Assembly (NCBI GenBank): GCA_009829735.1
Contig: CM020618.1
Location: 15,606,568 to 15,670,567 of the forward strand
Direction of reading: 5' to 3'
Length of the DNA stretch: 64,000 bases
Origin: Pyropia yezoensis
Taxonomy: Eukaryota; Rhodophyta; Bangiophyceae; Bangiales; Bangiaceae
Notes under the pieces: model-generated
What the model saw: only the letters and a program-made list of their open reading frames with translations
Told to the model about the DNA's origin: nothing
Databases searched by the model: none
Position numbers and translations under genes: made by a program
Shown: in pieces, positions 1 through 9,839 of the stretch
Layout of the letters: every line of letters begins with the position of its first letter
How positions within the stretch are numbered: position 1 is the first letter of the stretch

Positions 1-768
1 CAGTACCACCACGCGGACGTGCCGACGACAGGACGCCATGCAAAACTTGGCAAGGTACTGGCGAGAATTCTTACAAGGTGCAGGTGGCGGGCCCCACTGA
101 TACAGACGTTCCTGAGGCACGCCCTGACAGACTGTGACGTTTTATGGGAAGCAGACCGGGCTGTTCTCCAAGGCCGGACCCGACTTCGAGCGGCCGTACC
201 CGACTTCAAGAAGTGGTGGGACCAGCCCAAAGGATGGCCTCCAAGGCGGCCCATGCGACAAAAGAACCCCCTCACTGCTCGCCACCGTCTCTCAGAGAAC
301 CTTTGTGCAAGGCTGCCGTATGTTCTCGAGTGTTGGCGAAACGGGACCATGCCTCCAGACGTTGCTGTCGTGCTGGAAAGCCGCGGAGTCACGCACGATG
401 TCCTGGCGGGCTGGGTGTCCCTCGCAGCAATGAAAAGGCTGACAACTGTCCGAGTCAACAAGAGGAAGCAGAATCAAGCCCAAAAGCGCGCCCGAGAAGA
501 AGCAGTATCGGAATCAGTACCCGTCGGCAAGGTCGCCAGACGGACAAGAAGGGACGGCCGCAAACGTGACAACCGAGACGGGGGGAGCGCCGGGGCCACG
601 ACGTCGGTGGGCGAGCACCAGGGCGCCCCGCGCGGCCGTGGCAGCCGCAGCCGCAACCGGCGACAGACATGCAGGGGTTCTGGCGACGAGTCGGACTCTG
701 TCGGAAGCGCAGGAGTTGGGCGGGCGGGGGCAGCACCCAACACACCCCAGCCCCCACCCCCACCGTAG
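1..768 (+). CDS. Hypothetical protein, 5' end outside window
   Basis: The frame is open from base 1 to a TAG at 766-768, so this is the 3' part of a gene that begins outside the window. Its first candidate initiator inside the window is only a GTG at 19. The visible product is about 255 residues. The first 150 are of mixed composition, with a Trp-rich stretch (DFKKWWDQPKGW) and several Leu/Arg helices. The last 100 are strongly basic (KRKQNQAQKRAREE, ARRTRRDGRKR) and then Gly/Ser/Pro-rich, which suggests nuclear localisation or nucleic-acid binding. I recognise no family. The gene points toward core-repeat array A and converges with the coiled-coil gene at 1663-4410. The normal composition of the first 150 residues argues that it is truly coding. 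Confidence 0.45.
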   Translation, partial: QYHHADVPTTGRHAKLGKVLARILTRCRWRAPLIQTFLRHALTDCDVLWEADRAVLQGRTRLRAAVPDFKKWWDQPKGWPPRRPMRQKNPLTARHRLSENLCARLPYVLECWRNGTMPPDVAVVLESRGVTHDVLAGWVSLAAMKRLTTVRVNKRKQNQAQKRAREEAVSESVPVGKVARRTRRDGRKRDNRDGGSAGATTSVGEHQGAPRGRGSRSRNRRQTCRGSGDESDSVGSAGVGRAGAAPNTPQPPPPP

Positions 769-1141
769 TCGTCTGGTCGACGGACACGGTAGTGGGTGAA
801 CCGTTTTAAGGAAGGGGAGAGAAGAGACACAAAAACTATGGTGTGGGGGAGCACATTATTGTTTTTTTTCTTCACCCGTTACCAGGTGGGCCGTGTACGC
901 CATGCTCTCCCAATTTGCAATACAGTCTGTGAGCCACTACTCACCGACACGGGCCACCCTCTGTTTATTGTGGGCTGTCGACTGGTGGCCGGTAGAACTG
1001 CCAGCCACACGCCTCTGGGCCGACCCACTGGCCGCCATCCCACCCAACCACAGGGTGGCCCCGCCGGTCCTCTCATCATGCATTGCACCAGTGGCGTGAC
1101 ACAAAGGCAACAGAATAGCACCCAAGGACATTGGGTTCCAT
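769..1141. other. Intergenic, no gene seen
   Basis: About 370 bases of ordinary composition between the stop of the first gene and array A. Several short frames overlap here but none has protein-like character. Confidence 0.5.
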
Positions 1142-1535
1142 GGGTGTCGTCCAGTTATCGTGGACCCCTCACGCCCCTCCTGGTGTCGTCCAGTGATCAT
1201 GGACCCCCAAATTCACAGTTCACAGTTCACGCCCCCCCCCCCCTCCCACGCCCCCCCTGGTGTCGTCCAGTGATCGTGACACCCCAAATTCAGAGTTCAC
1301 CACCCTCCCTCACGCCCCCCCTGGTGTCGTCCAGTGATCGTGACACCCCAAATTCAGAGTTCACCACCCTCCCTCACGCCCCCCCTGGCGTCGTCCAGTG
1401 ATCGTGACACCCCAAATTCAGAGTTTACCACCCTCCCTCACGCCCCCCCTGGCGTCGTCCAGTGATCGTGACACCCCAAATTCAGAGTTTACCACCCTCT
1501 CTCACGCCCCCCCTGGTGTCGTCCAGTGATCGTGC
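1142..1535 (+). repeat. Core-repeat array A (+ orientation, 7 copies)
   Basis: Seven copies of the core GGTGTCGTCCAGTGATCGTG, or one-base variants of it, at a period of about 63 bases for the last five. The spacer reads roughly ACACCCCAAATTCAGAG followed by a C-rich stretch CTCACGCCCCCCC. The first two copies are more diverged (TTATCG, GATCATG). The array lies between the 3' ends of two converging genes. The same core recurs in arrays at 7.0, 12.1, 19.6 and 25.8 kb. Confidence 0.9.
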
Positions 1536-1662
1536 CTCCCGATGTTCGAAATTTACAGTTCAATCCAACTTCCACCCCCCCCCCCCCCTCCTCCCCCCTC
1601 GCTCTTGCTCACCCCCCCCCTGCTGACCCCCCCCCCCCCTGACTTTCCCCGGGACTCGTTTG

Positions 1663-2359
1663 TCAAACGGCTTTCCGTGTTCCTTCGTCGACCTTGCCCA
1701 CCGGCGTACCTGCCGTCTCTGCCGCCCGACGCGCGATACGCGCCCGATCGTAAACAGGTTGTCCGTGTCGTACACGGGGAATGAGGTCGAGCTGCGCAAT
1801 GAGTGCCGCACAGTGCTCATCTTCTCCACAGTGCGTCCGGAGGTCGTCAATGGCACTGTCGGCCGCGGCCGCGAGAGAGTCTAACCTCGACACAACTGCA
1901 GACTCTACCACGGAGGCCTTCTGGGCATCCTCGACACACCTTTCGGTCGAGGCGCGCGCCGCGTCCAGCTTCACAGACGCAGCTTTGACAGCTGTATAAG
2001 CGGTTGTAGCAGCTCTGTATGCCGTACGAAGCTTGTCGCCGGCCTCATCCGAGTCCTGCTGTACGACGGCGAGTGTGTGGGATGCCTCTGCCAGATCGGC
2101 AGTCGTCTTCGACAGTTTGGAGCGCAGTGCGTTGAGCGCATGCTCTTCGCGCTGGACCACAGCCCGAGCTGCCGCCTGTACCACATCGGCTTCCCGTTTA
2201 GCGTCGGCAACCGCTTGCTTCTTGAGCTCCAGCCTTCGCGTGGTCAAAGTCAGCCGCTCGACCAGGCGTTGCTCCTCTGCTTCGGCTGCTTGAAGCTGTA
2301 CCACCAAGCGTCGTCGCTCCGCCGCCTGGCGCTCTTGCTCTTTTGCCCTCTCCGCCGCG

Positions 2360-2404
<45 letters not shown>

Positions 2405-4410
2405 TCGGCCACCTGGCGCTCTTGCTCTTTTACCCGCTCCGCCGCCGCCGCCGCCTCGGCCGCCGCCGCCTCGGCCGCCGCCGCCGCCGCCGCAGCTGCC
2501 TCGGCCGCCTGGCGCTCTTGCTCTTTCACCCGCTCCGCCGCCGCCGCCGCCTCGGCCGCCGCCGCCTCGGCCGCCGCCGCCTCGGCCGTAGCCGCCTCGG
2601 CCGCCTGGGTCTCTTGCTCTTTTACCCGCTCCGCCGCCGCCGCCGCCTCGGCCGCCGCCGCCTCGGCCGCCGCCGCCGCCGCCGCAGCCGCCTCGGCCGC
2701 CTGGCGCTCTTGCTCTTTTACCCGCTCCGCCGCCGCCGCCGCAGCCGCCTCGGCCGCCTGGCGCTCTTGCTCTTTTGCCCTCTCCGCCGCGGCCGCCGCC
2801 TCGGGGCCGTAGTCCCTGTCCCAGGCAGCCCAGAACAACTCATCGTCGCGTCGCGACGAGCCCCCATCAGCACCTGCTTCGGCGGGGTCGGCGGACCCGT
2901 CTTCACCATCCCCTTGCGCCTCGGAGCCCCCAAATTTTTCCTCAATCGACCTTCGTATGGATTTCGAGAACGCGGCTGTAGCGGCGCTCACCAAACGAAT
3001 GCGTCGAGTTAGCTCGTCTTCGGGGGGTTCTTCGACGGCATCTCTCCGGCGGTCACGCGTGACTTGGCGAGGGGTACCATGACTGTGGCAAAACACAAAC
3101 ATGTCCCGCCCATTGCGACTCGGGTCCAGTCTCACGTGGGCGCGACGAAGACCTTGGGCGTTCTCGCCGCATTGGGACGCGAGCGGCACGCTGTTGTTCC
3201 ACCTGATATTTACCGCTGCTTGAAGCACATTACTGACCCGTATCAGCATCTCACGATCGCAAGCCTCAAGAGATGTACTCTCTCGCCACCAATCTTGTGC
3301 GGCATAGCCATAGTCCCTGGTGAGCTTGCCATTGAGTGTACGGCTGAACTCGCACAGAACACCATCCTCCGACAAAGATATCCACCAAGACGCCAGCGTC
3401 GCCAACAGGAAACGTGAGGCAAATACGCCCCAAACCACGTTCGTCGGGTCCCTTGCCCGGTCCCATAAATAGGAGACCTCCTCTGGTACTAGAGGCGGGC
3501 GAGGCAGAAAGCGTGCGTCCTGGACAGCGACGAGGGCACGGCTCTGCGCACCGATGGCGCGCCACAGGTCCTCGCTACCGTGAGCGGCCCAGATAGGGAC
3601 GATGAGCCCACGCTCTAGCCACGCCCTATGCGCAGCGGTCGGGGGCTGCCCCGCCGCCCGCATGACGTCCTGCATAGCATCTTTGAACGGTGTCGGAGAA
3701 AACTCGTCCACACCGACCGAGGGCAGCAACGCGTCTGGTCGGAAGCCGGTCACAACCCCGCGAGGCACGATGCGGTCGATAAGGGCCACCGCACCCAAGA
3801 CAATGTTCCGTGCGTCCATCGTCTGGTAGACGGGAAACCACCACGAATCCATTGCGTCACAGGGTGCGAAGCAGGCACCAGGCCACGCGTCGAGCAAGGA
3901 CCCGAACGCTTGCGCAGCCGTCACCCAGCTTTCGTGTACGTCGCCCGGACGGTATGTCCCGCAACATATCTCCACGATGAACACGGACAGGGCGTGCGCG
4001 ACATTGCACTCCACACATACTGCTGCAGCAAACCGGAGCGCCGAAAGGATCTTGGCGGGCGCACCACCTCCACCGGCCTGTACAGGGTCGGCGTGACCGT
4101 GAACATCCGTGGCCACGATGAACTGGCAGTCATCGCACACGTGCATCGGAACGCGCGTCCACTTTCCCCGGCGACCGTCAAAACGCGTGGTGGGTAGTGT
4201 ACAGCCGTGCTTGGGCGCCAGGGTGTGTGCGTCGTCGAGGATGCGGCGCGCGTCCTGGTAAATGGCACGCCTAGCATCTGTCGCATCCGTCGCACGCCTG
4301 CCTTGGAAGTGACGCCACCGCAACAGCCGTCTCACATCGTCGTTGTCGTTGGTATTCGGGGGCGGTCCTTGGCGAAGGGGAAGCAAAAGGCGTCCTTCAC
4401 GCTGCGCCAT
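1663..4410 (-). CDS. Large coiled-coil protein with Ala/Glu-rich repeats
   Basis: A 915-residue product if the ATG at 4408-4410 is used. The longer open frame starts with GTG and would add a polyproline run encoded by the 39-base G tract, so I reject that extension. Residues 1-480 are a normal-looking, Trp- and Cys-containing region with CxxC pairs (VCDDC, CVEC) that could bind zinc. About 540-700 consist of imperfect units of ERVKEQERQAAEAAAA. About 700-915 are a long heptad-rich coiled coil ending in a mixed tail. I do not recognise a family. It is transcribed divergently from the 5797-6945 gene, and the 4.5-kb LTR-like sequence lies between them. A smaller coiled-coil gene (16634-17902) sits beside the paralogue of that neighbour, suggesting the two gene types travel together. 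Confidence 0.6.
2330..2800 (-). repeat. Coding minisatellite (GCC-rich, Ala/Glu repeats)
   Basis: Six blocks of the + strand string CGCTCTTGCTCTTTTACCCG, each followed by a variable number of GCC triplets and CCTCGGCCG. Block lengths differ by multiples of three, so the reading frame of the coiled-coil gene on the minus strand is kept. That supports selection for coding. The run of GCC triplets near 2355-2405 is the longest. Confidence 0.85.
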
Positions 4411-4465
4411 AGCTGGAAGCGGGCCTCGGCGGCGTGGCTTGGCGTGGCGGGGCGGCCGGGGGGGT

Positions 4466-4504
<39 letters not shown>
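4466..4504. repeat. 39-base poly-G tract
   Basis: An uninterrupted run of G just upstream of the coiled-coil gene start. It is followed after about 20 bases by the LTR-like sequence. A second homopolymer, about 31 C, lies at 4965-4995. Confidence 0.95.
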
Positions 4505-4505
<1 letters not shown>

Positions 4506-4526
4506 CGGCCGATAGGCAGTGCCTGG

Positions 4527-4787
4527 GGTATAAAACTCGATCCTCTGAAACACGTGTCAGTATCCCTCGGGGGAAAGGGACAGGTAACACAGAAAGGGGA
4601 ACTCCGAGAGTGGTATGCCTGTTGCCTCACGTGGCAGCTCGCAGAGCAAACAGGTACGCACGGTAGTGCAGACAGGGAAGTGGAAAGCAAACGCGCAGTT
4701 GTCTTCTTCCTGAGGGCGCGGGCCACGGGTGCCTCGCTGCCCCCCGTAACGTGCATCTGGGGGAGCCTCGGCACGTTGGCCAGGTAG
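4527..4787 (+). repeat. LTR-like repeat, copy 1
   Basis: This segment aligns nearly end to end with 59639-59901: both begin GGTATAAAACTCGATCCTCT and end TTGGCCAGGTAG, with scattered substitutions. It starts with a good TATA box (TATAAAA) in + orientation. The second copy lies about 800 bases upstream of a Ty3-type gag, so I infer an LTR or LTR fragment. Similarity stops abruptly after GGTAG in both copies. It sits in the divergent intergenic region between the coiled-coil gene and the CALPGE-domain gene and could supply promoter function to the latter. Confidence 0.7.
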
Positions 4788-4963
4788 TTCCCACTTGTCG
4801 CCCCCCCCCGGGGATTCGGCCGGCACTTGGCCAGGGCCCGGGCCCGGGCGGGGCGGCGGGGGTTACACTTTGCGCTGAGTGAGGCCGCTTGGCGGGAGTG
4901 ACCGCGAGGGCACCGTGGGGCGGTACCCGCGTTGCTGCCTGGGCGGCGGCGCTGCCCGGTGCT

Positions 4964-4995
<32 letters not shown>

Positions 4996-5796
4996 AGCCG
5001 TTTCGGCTCGGGCGGCGGGCGTGGGCGCCAGCCCGCGCCTGGCGCGTCGGCCCCTCCTTTTTGAGCCGCCGCTCCGCCCGTCTCCCACTGCCGCCTCCCC
5101 GGCGGCAGCGTCCCTTGACTCTCCGCGCTCCTCCCCGGCTTTGCTTTGTCTTGCCGCGTCCTGGTCGGGTGGCGCCCCTTTGTGTCTCGGGTCTGTCCTG
5201 CTTTGGGACTTGTTCTCTTTGCTTGCTTCGCTTGACATAGGTAGTTCGCCTGTACTCAACTAAAGAATTTCGTTTCGGCATCCCCCCTCCCAGGTGCCCC
5301 CCCATTCCCCCGAGTGGCCTGGTCATGTTCCAGTGGAAGCTGTCGCCCAGACTTGACCACATATGTACATATTTAGATATAGTTTTAGTCTAGCGTCGCG
5401 GGTATGTAAATGACAGAGTTCAGAACAGACTGTTTTTCGACAGAACGGAACGAGAGGTATACATTCAAAATACCTGGCCTTTCCAATCGTGGCAGAGACG
5501 ACCGTTCCTCCTCCCGCCACAAGACCTCTGCTCTCCAGTCTCTCCGGCACCCCCCCCCCCCCCCCCTCCCCCCCCCCGTCTTCCGTTCCCCAATCCCCCC
5601 CTCTGCCACCCCCCTTCCCGCCCCTTGGCCGACACCTGGCCACCTGCGTCTGAGTTGCTCTTCCAGCGGGTTCTGCGCCCCCGTCGGAACGGATATTGTT
5701 CGCCTCGCCCCTGGGGGTGCCCGTGGGGGCTGCCGCTGTGTCGGGGCTACTAATTCGGGTTGTACGGCTTGCCACGGCTATTGTTTTCTGTCTGCT
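4788..5796. other. Divergent intergenic region, no gene seen
   Basis: GC-rich near 4800-5230 with a 31-base C tract, then mixed composition with an AT-richer patch (about 5340-5420, ACATATGTACATATTTAGATATAG). The frames across it are proline-, arginine- or glycine-rich without protein character. The string CCCCCGAGTGGCC near 5306 also occurs near 59923, so traces of the same transposon may extend this far. Confidence 0.45.
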
Positions 5797-6945
5797 ATGG
5801 ACGGAGAGATTCCTGGTCACCGCCGTCGGATCCAGGTGGTCTCCATTCCGGCCGGGGATTCGGCAGATGTGCGATCGCACGTGCCGCCCGCGCACCACCG
5901 TGGCCCTGGTGAGCTTCTACGTGCTGCTTCGCGGATATTAGGCACCGTCGCGGACCCCTCGATTCACGGGCACGACAATGCACAGCGCTTCTTTGTATGT
6001 GTGCATCCCGACTCGACGGACCAGACAGATTCGACAGAGGAGACAGTTTTTGTGCTGGCACAGCCTCGCCCTCGCTTCGACCAGTCTACATCATCCACAT
6101 TGGCGGCAACAGAACCTGCGAGGAGGGCGCCTGTCACAAGAGCATCCGGGACGACCACCGCAGCAGGTGCAGGTGCAGCCGGGCAGACCGGCGCTACAGT
6201 ACGTCAACAGGATGCTCGGGGCGCCGATACAGTCTTCGGTGATGTGTTGCACGCGTCTGTTCCCGGTCAACCGGACCACGGGCATCCTGTACAGATGGAA
6301 GACATTCCGGGGCCCACGGGACATGCACCCTCCACCGACCGCGTGCGTACACTCGTTTGCCTCGACCCAGACGAACCGGCTGGCGTGGTTGCTACCGATA
6401 CTCCTTCCGCAGCTCTCTTCGATCTCGACGAAGATCCGGTGCCCCACCTGCAAGCGCTTGCCGACATGCAGCTGCATGTACAGACCGACGACCCGGGGCG
6501 GGACCTGACAGAGCCCCGTTTGCAGCCGACCACCGGCCTGGCGCCCGAAGTCAAAACTACGATACGCGACGTCTCTGCGCCTATGGTGCAGTGCTTCTTG
6601 CAGGCAGGTCGGGTGTCGTCCATGGGCAAAGTCAGTCAGAGAGGGGTCCGGGCGTTTTTCACGTGGCTACGACCTAAGCTAGGAACCAGTTTGAGGTTTC
6701 TCGAGCTGGCACCCACGGAGCTGAGAACAGCGTCGTGGCGCTGGCGATGTGCACTCCCAGGCGAGACCCGCCGGCCAATCGTTGTAACGCAGAACGATCT
6801 GCGCTTCGACGCCAGCCTGTCGTCTATTCGCGTGGCGCTGACTGTCTCCGTCAGCTACTCTGCGCTCTGGAGGGCGGCATGGGTCCGCTACAACCTGGAG
6901 CATGGAAAAGAAACAAACCATTCACCAGCGTGTGAGAACAAATAA
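5797..6945 (+). CDS. CALPGE-domain protein A (novel family)
   Basis: A 382-residue product from the ATG at 5797, chosen because upstream sequence in this frame is encoded by C tracts. The stop is at 6943-6945. The N-terminal 90 residues contain a hydrophobic strand-like segment (QRFFVCVHP). The middle is low-complexity and acidic. Residues about 263-362 match the C-terminal region of the 18092-19288 product with about 30 identities and one 3-residue indel. Shared positions include MV..FL.A, VS, F..WL, P.E, WxWxCALPGE, RVAL and a late W. I know of no described domain with this pattern. Array B starts about 100 bases after the stop. It is likely nuclear or cytoplasmic, with no signal peptide or membrane segment. 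Function unknown. Confidence 0.6.
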   Translation: MDGEIPGHRRRIQVVSIPAGDSADVRSHVPPAHHRGPGELLRAASRILGTVADPSIHGHDNAQRFFVCVHPDSTDQTDSTEETVFVLAQPRPRFDQSTSSTLAATEPARRAPVTRASGTTTAAGAGAAGQTGATVRQQDARGADTVFGDVLHASVPGQPDHGHPVQMEDIPGPTGHAPSTDRVRTLVCLDPDEPAGVVATDTPSAALFDLDEDPVPHLQALADMQLHVQTDDPGRDLTEPRLQPTTGLAPEVKTTIRDVSAPMVQCFLQAGRVSSMGKVSQRGVRAFFTWLRPKLGTSLRFLELAPTELRTASWRWRCALPGETRRPIVVTQNDLRFDASLSSIRVALTVSVSYSALWRAAWVRYNLEHGKETNHSPACENK

Positions 6946-7044
6946 ACCGCGTCTATCGGTGTGAACGACCCAACAACAGATGGAGACAACATTTTCCCGC
7001 CCCCCCCCGCCCCCCTTCCCCTCTCGGACGGCTCCGCCCCCCGC

Positions 7045-7690
7045 CCCTCTCACGCCCCCCCTGGTGTCGTCCAGTGATCGTGACACCCCAAATTCACAGT
7101 TTGCTTTTCACACCCACCCCCCTCTCACGCCCCCCCTGGTGTCGTCCAGTGATCGTGACACCCCAAATGCCCAGTTTGCTTTTCACACCCACCCCCCTCT
7201 CACGCCCCCCCTGGTGTCGTCCATTGATCGTGACACCCCCAAATATCATTTGCAATTCAATGCCCCCCCCTCTCACGCCCCCCATGGTGTCGTCCAGTGA
7301 TCGTGACACCCCAAATTCACAGTTTGCTTTCCACACCCACCCCCCTTTCACGCCCCCCTGGTGTCGTCTAGTGATCGTGGCACCCCCAAGTATTATTTCG
7401 ATTTCAATGCCCCCCCCCCCTCTCACGCCCCCCCGGGTGTCGTCCAGTGATCGTGACACCGCTAACTCACATTTTCCATTTAACCCCCCTCCCTCTCACG
7501 CCCCCCTGGTGTCGTCCAGTGATCGTGCCACCCCAAATTCACATTTTCCATTTAACCCCCCTCCCTCTCACGCCCCCCCTGGTGTCGTCCAGTGATCGTG
7601 CCACCCCAAATTCACAGTTTACATTTAACCCCCCCCCCCCCTCTCGCGCCCTCGCTGGTGTCGTCCAGTGATCGTGCCACCCCAAATTCA
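7045..7690 (+). repeat. Core-repeat array B (+ orientation, 9 copies)
   Basis: Nine copies of GGTGTCGTCCAGTGATCGTG at periods of about 70-78 bases, with spacers ACACCCCAAATTCACAG, then TTTGCTTTTCACACCC or an alternative AT-richer spacer, then CTCACGCCCCCC. It is the same spacer family as arrays A and D. The array follows the stop of the CALPGE-A gene closely. Confidence 0.92.
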
Positions 7691-7896
7691 CAGTTTACAT
7701 TTCAACCCTCTCGGCGTACTCGTCAAACGCCCGCCCGATTCCAGGAGATCCCCACATGCAGTTTGAGGAGGGGGACGCCCTCTCCATTGGCGTCCAGGAT
7801 GCGCACGCCATTCAGCTCTGCTGCTGCAAGCGCAGCGCGCAGACGCTCTCTCGGTCGCGCTCCCGGGAGGCGGACACACGGCCCGTGGCGGCGCCA

Positions 7897-8346
7897 TCAC
7901 CACCGGGAGGGGGCGCGTGGAACAGGCCCGGACCCGCCCTCAGGGACACATCTCACAAAGCCCGGCACGGGGGACTGGCACCCGCCGACTGCCCCCACGC
8001 TGGGGGCGCCGGCTGCTCGGCCAGCAGCCAGGGGCAGACGGGCTGCTGGCGTGGCAGGCGCCACCAGCGGGGGGTCGGGCTGGCCAGAGTTGAGGGCGTC
8101 CACCTTCCGCTCCGGTCGGGTGATCACCGTCATCAGCCGGTAGATCCTTTCTGCGTGGTCGGCCTTGACGCCGTCGAGCCACGCGTCGGCGAACCCCGCC
8201 AGTGCATCAGCAGCAATGCCTGACGAGCAAGGATTGGCACACCCTGCTGCCGGATGCCGTTTTTGGATTGGTGAGAGGTATGCCCGCAAGCTGGAGGGCT
8301 GCGCGGCACCCTTCAGCAATTGGTAGGCCACACATTCTCCGACCAT
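7897..8346 (-). pseudogene. ORF, possibly tyrosine-recombinase core-binding fragment
   Basis: A 149-codon open frame. Its first 90 residues look protein-like: VAYQLLKG, SSLRAYLSPIQKRH, ALAGFADAWLDG. A segment ending in an AYLSxIQKRH-type helix resembles the N-terminal SAM-like domain of tyrosine recombinases found in DIRS/Crypton elements. No catalytic R-HxxR-Y region is visible. The frame just upstream contains LDRWAQIGASPWVLPVFRFGY, which resembles the start of a retroelement RT segment, so this could be a decayed DIRS-like piece. This is recognition of short patterns only and the assignment is weak. Confidence 0.25.
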
Positions 8347-8412
8347 TATTGCGGTAGCCGGCCGGCGCCGTAACCGGCGGCGGGTACAGCTCTAAACGAC
8401 AAAACGCGCAGC

Positions 8413-9660
8413 TCAGCTTGAGGGATGCTGCTGGACGGTGGTCGTGGGCAGCAGCGGCAATGAAATCGGCCTGGTCGCGCCGCCACTACGTGGCCACTGC
8501 AGCCCACCACTCCGGAAGCGGAAGATTGCGACGCGCCAATACACGGGCTGCGGTAGCCGAACCGGAACACAGGCAGCACCCACGGCGACGCGCCGATCTG
8601 AGCCCATCGGTCCAGCGAGGCGCACACGCGCGCGGACAGCGAGTCGGGGGGCGTCTGGGAGCTTCCGCTGCCATACACCTCCCCCGCGGCTTGCCGCCTC
8701 GCCCGGGGTGGTCGGCCACGGCGGTTGCCTGCCGCGTTGGGTGCCCTCCCACCCGGCAGGCGAGGTGGGGGGCCCGACCGCAGCTGTCGCTCTGACGGGG
8801 GCACGCTCGGTCGCCCTGCGCGAGGATTCGGCGGGCACCACGGGGGCTTTGGCCCCCGAGCCGCCTCGGGCTGCTCCGCCGCCACCATCCGTCGCGACGG
8901 CCACCGCCGCCGTCGTCGCCGCCCCTGCCCCCGAGCCGCTTCGGGCTGCTCCGCCGCCACCATCCGTCGCGACGGCCACCGCCGCCGTCGTCGCCGCCCC
9001 TGCCCCCGGCATCGCCGTTGCCGCTGCTGCCGCCGCCGCCCCTGCCGCCGCCGCCGCCGCAACCGCCGCCGCCGCCGCCTCCGCTACCGCCACCGCCTCG
9101 GCCGCCACCGCCACCGCCACCGCCGCCACTGCAGCCGCAGCCGCCACCGGCGCGGCCTTGAGCCCCTCCGCCGCCTCGACCACCTTCTCCATCGGGGGCA
9201 CCCGCCGCCGGTCCGTTGTCGTCTCGGCCACCGCGAGCCTCTTGAGCACCGGAGTTAGCATGAGGCTGCCCGTTCTGGCGCCGACGAGCGCTGGATGAAA
9301 GAGCGACGGCAGGGGTCGACGGAACGCGCGGCGAGCGGCGCGGGCATAGGCGAGCTTGGACTAGCTGCCCCTCCTCCCTTGAGATGGCAAACGTATGGTA
9401 GGCGAGCACCGACGATTCAAAGAAAGAGGTTGCGGTGCGGTAGATGGAGTCGCGGTCGTCGTGCGCCAGTAAGAGGTCCTGTGTGTTGGCTGCCAGCGTC
9501 GGGTAGGTCTGCTGCTGCGTCAATACGGTGTAGCGAGTGACCAAGATGTGGAAGTGCTGGTGCAATGCCGTGCGTGTGTAGAGATCAACGCGTTGTGAAG
9601 CTCGTGCACAGTGACCTCGCCGTGCAGGCGGTCCACCTCGGCGAATCGATCGGAGGCACC
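8413..9660 (-). pseudogene. Decayed coding region with several frame changes
   Basis: Protein-like stretches sit in three minus frames in succession: HGEVTVHELHN near 9610, then LHQHFHILVTRYTVLTQQQ through FFESSVLAYHTFAISREEG (about 9590-9370), then SLFHPALVGARTGSLMLTPV and LAVAETTTDRRR (about 9320-9210). These pass into Ala-rich low complexity (9200-8880) and a mixed tail ending near 8413. The pieces read consecutively only if at least two single-base frame changes are allowed. I recognise no family. It may be the C-terminal extension of the upstream helicase or a separate broken gene. An exact 25-base tandem duplication containing AAAAAACAAGCTCGTGGACC lies near 9690-9735. Confidence 0.35.
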
Positions 9661-9839
9661 CGACGAAGAAGGCAAGAAACAAAGCAGAAAAAACAAGCTC
9701 GTGGACCAGCAGAAAAAACAAGCTCGTGGACCCCCCCCTCGGCCTCCTCTTCCCCCAATGCAGCGACCACAGTGGCCTCCATGTCACAAGCACCCTGGCG
9801 CGGGGCGCCCCTGCTGGTGCCCCCCCCGCCCAGTGGGTA

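Noticed and set aside
4411..4590. N-terminal extension with polyproline on the coiled-coil gene
   Set aside because: Begins with GTG and is read through the 39-base G tract; an ATG at 4410 fits better.
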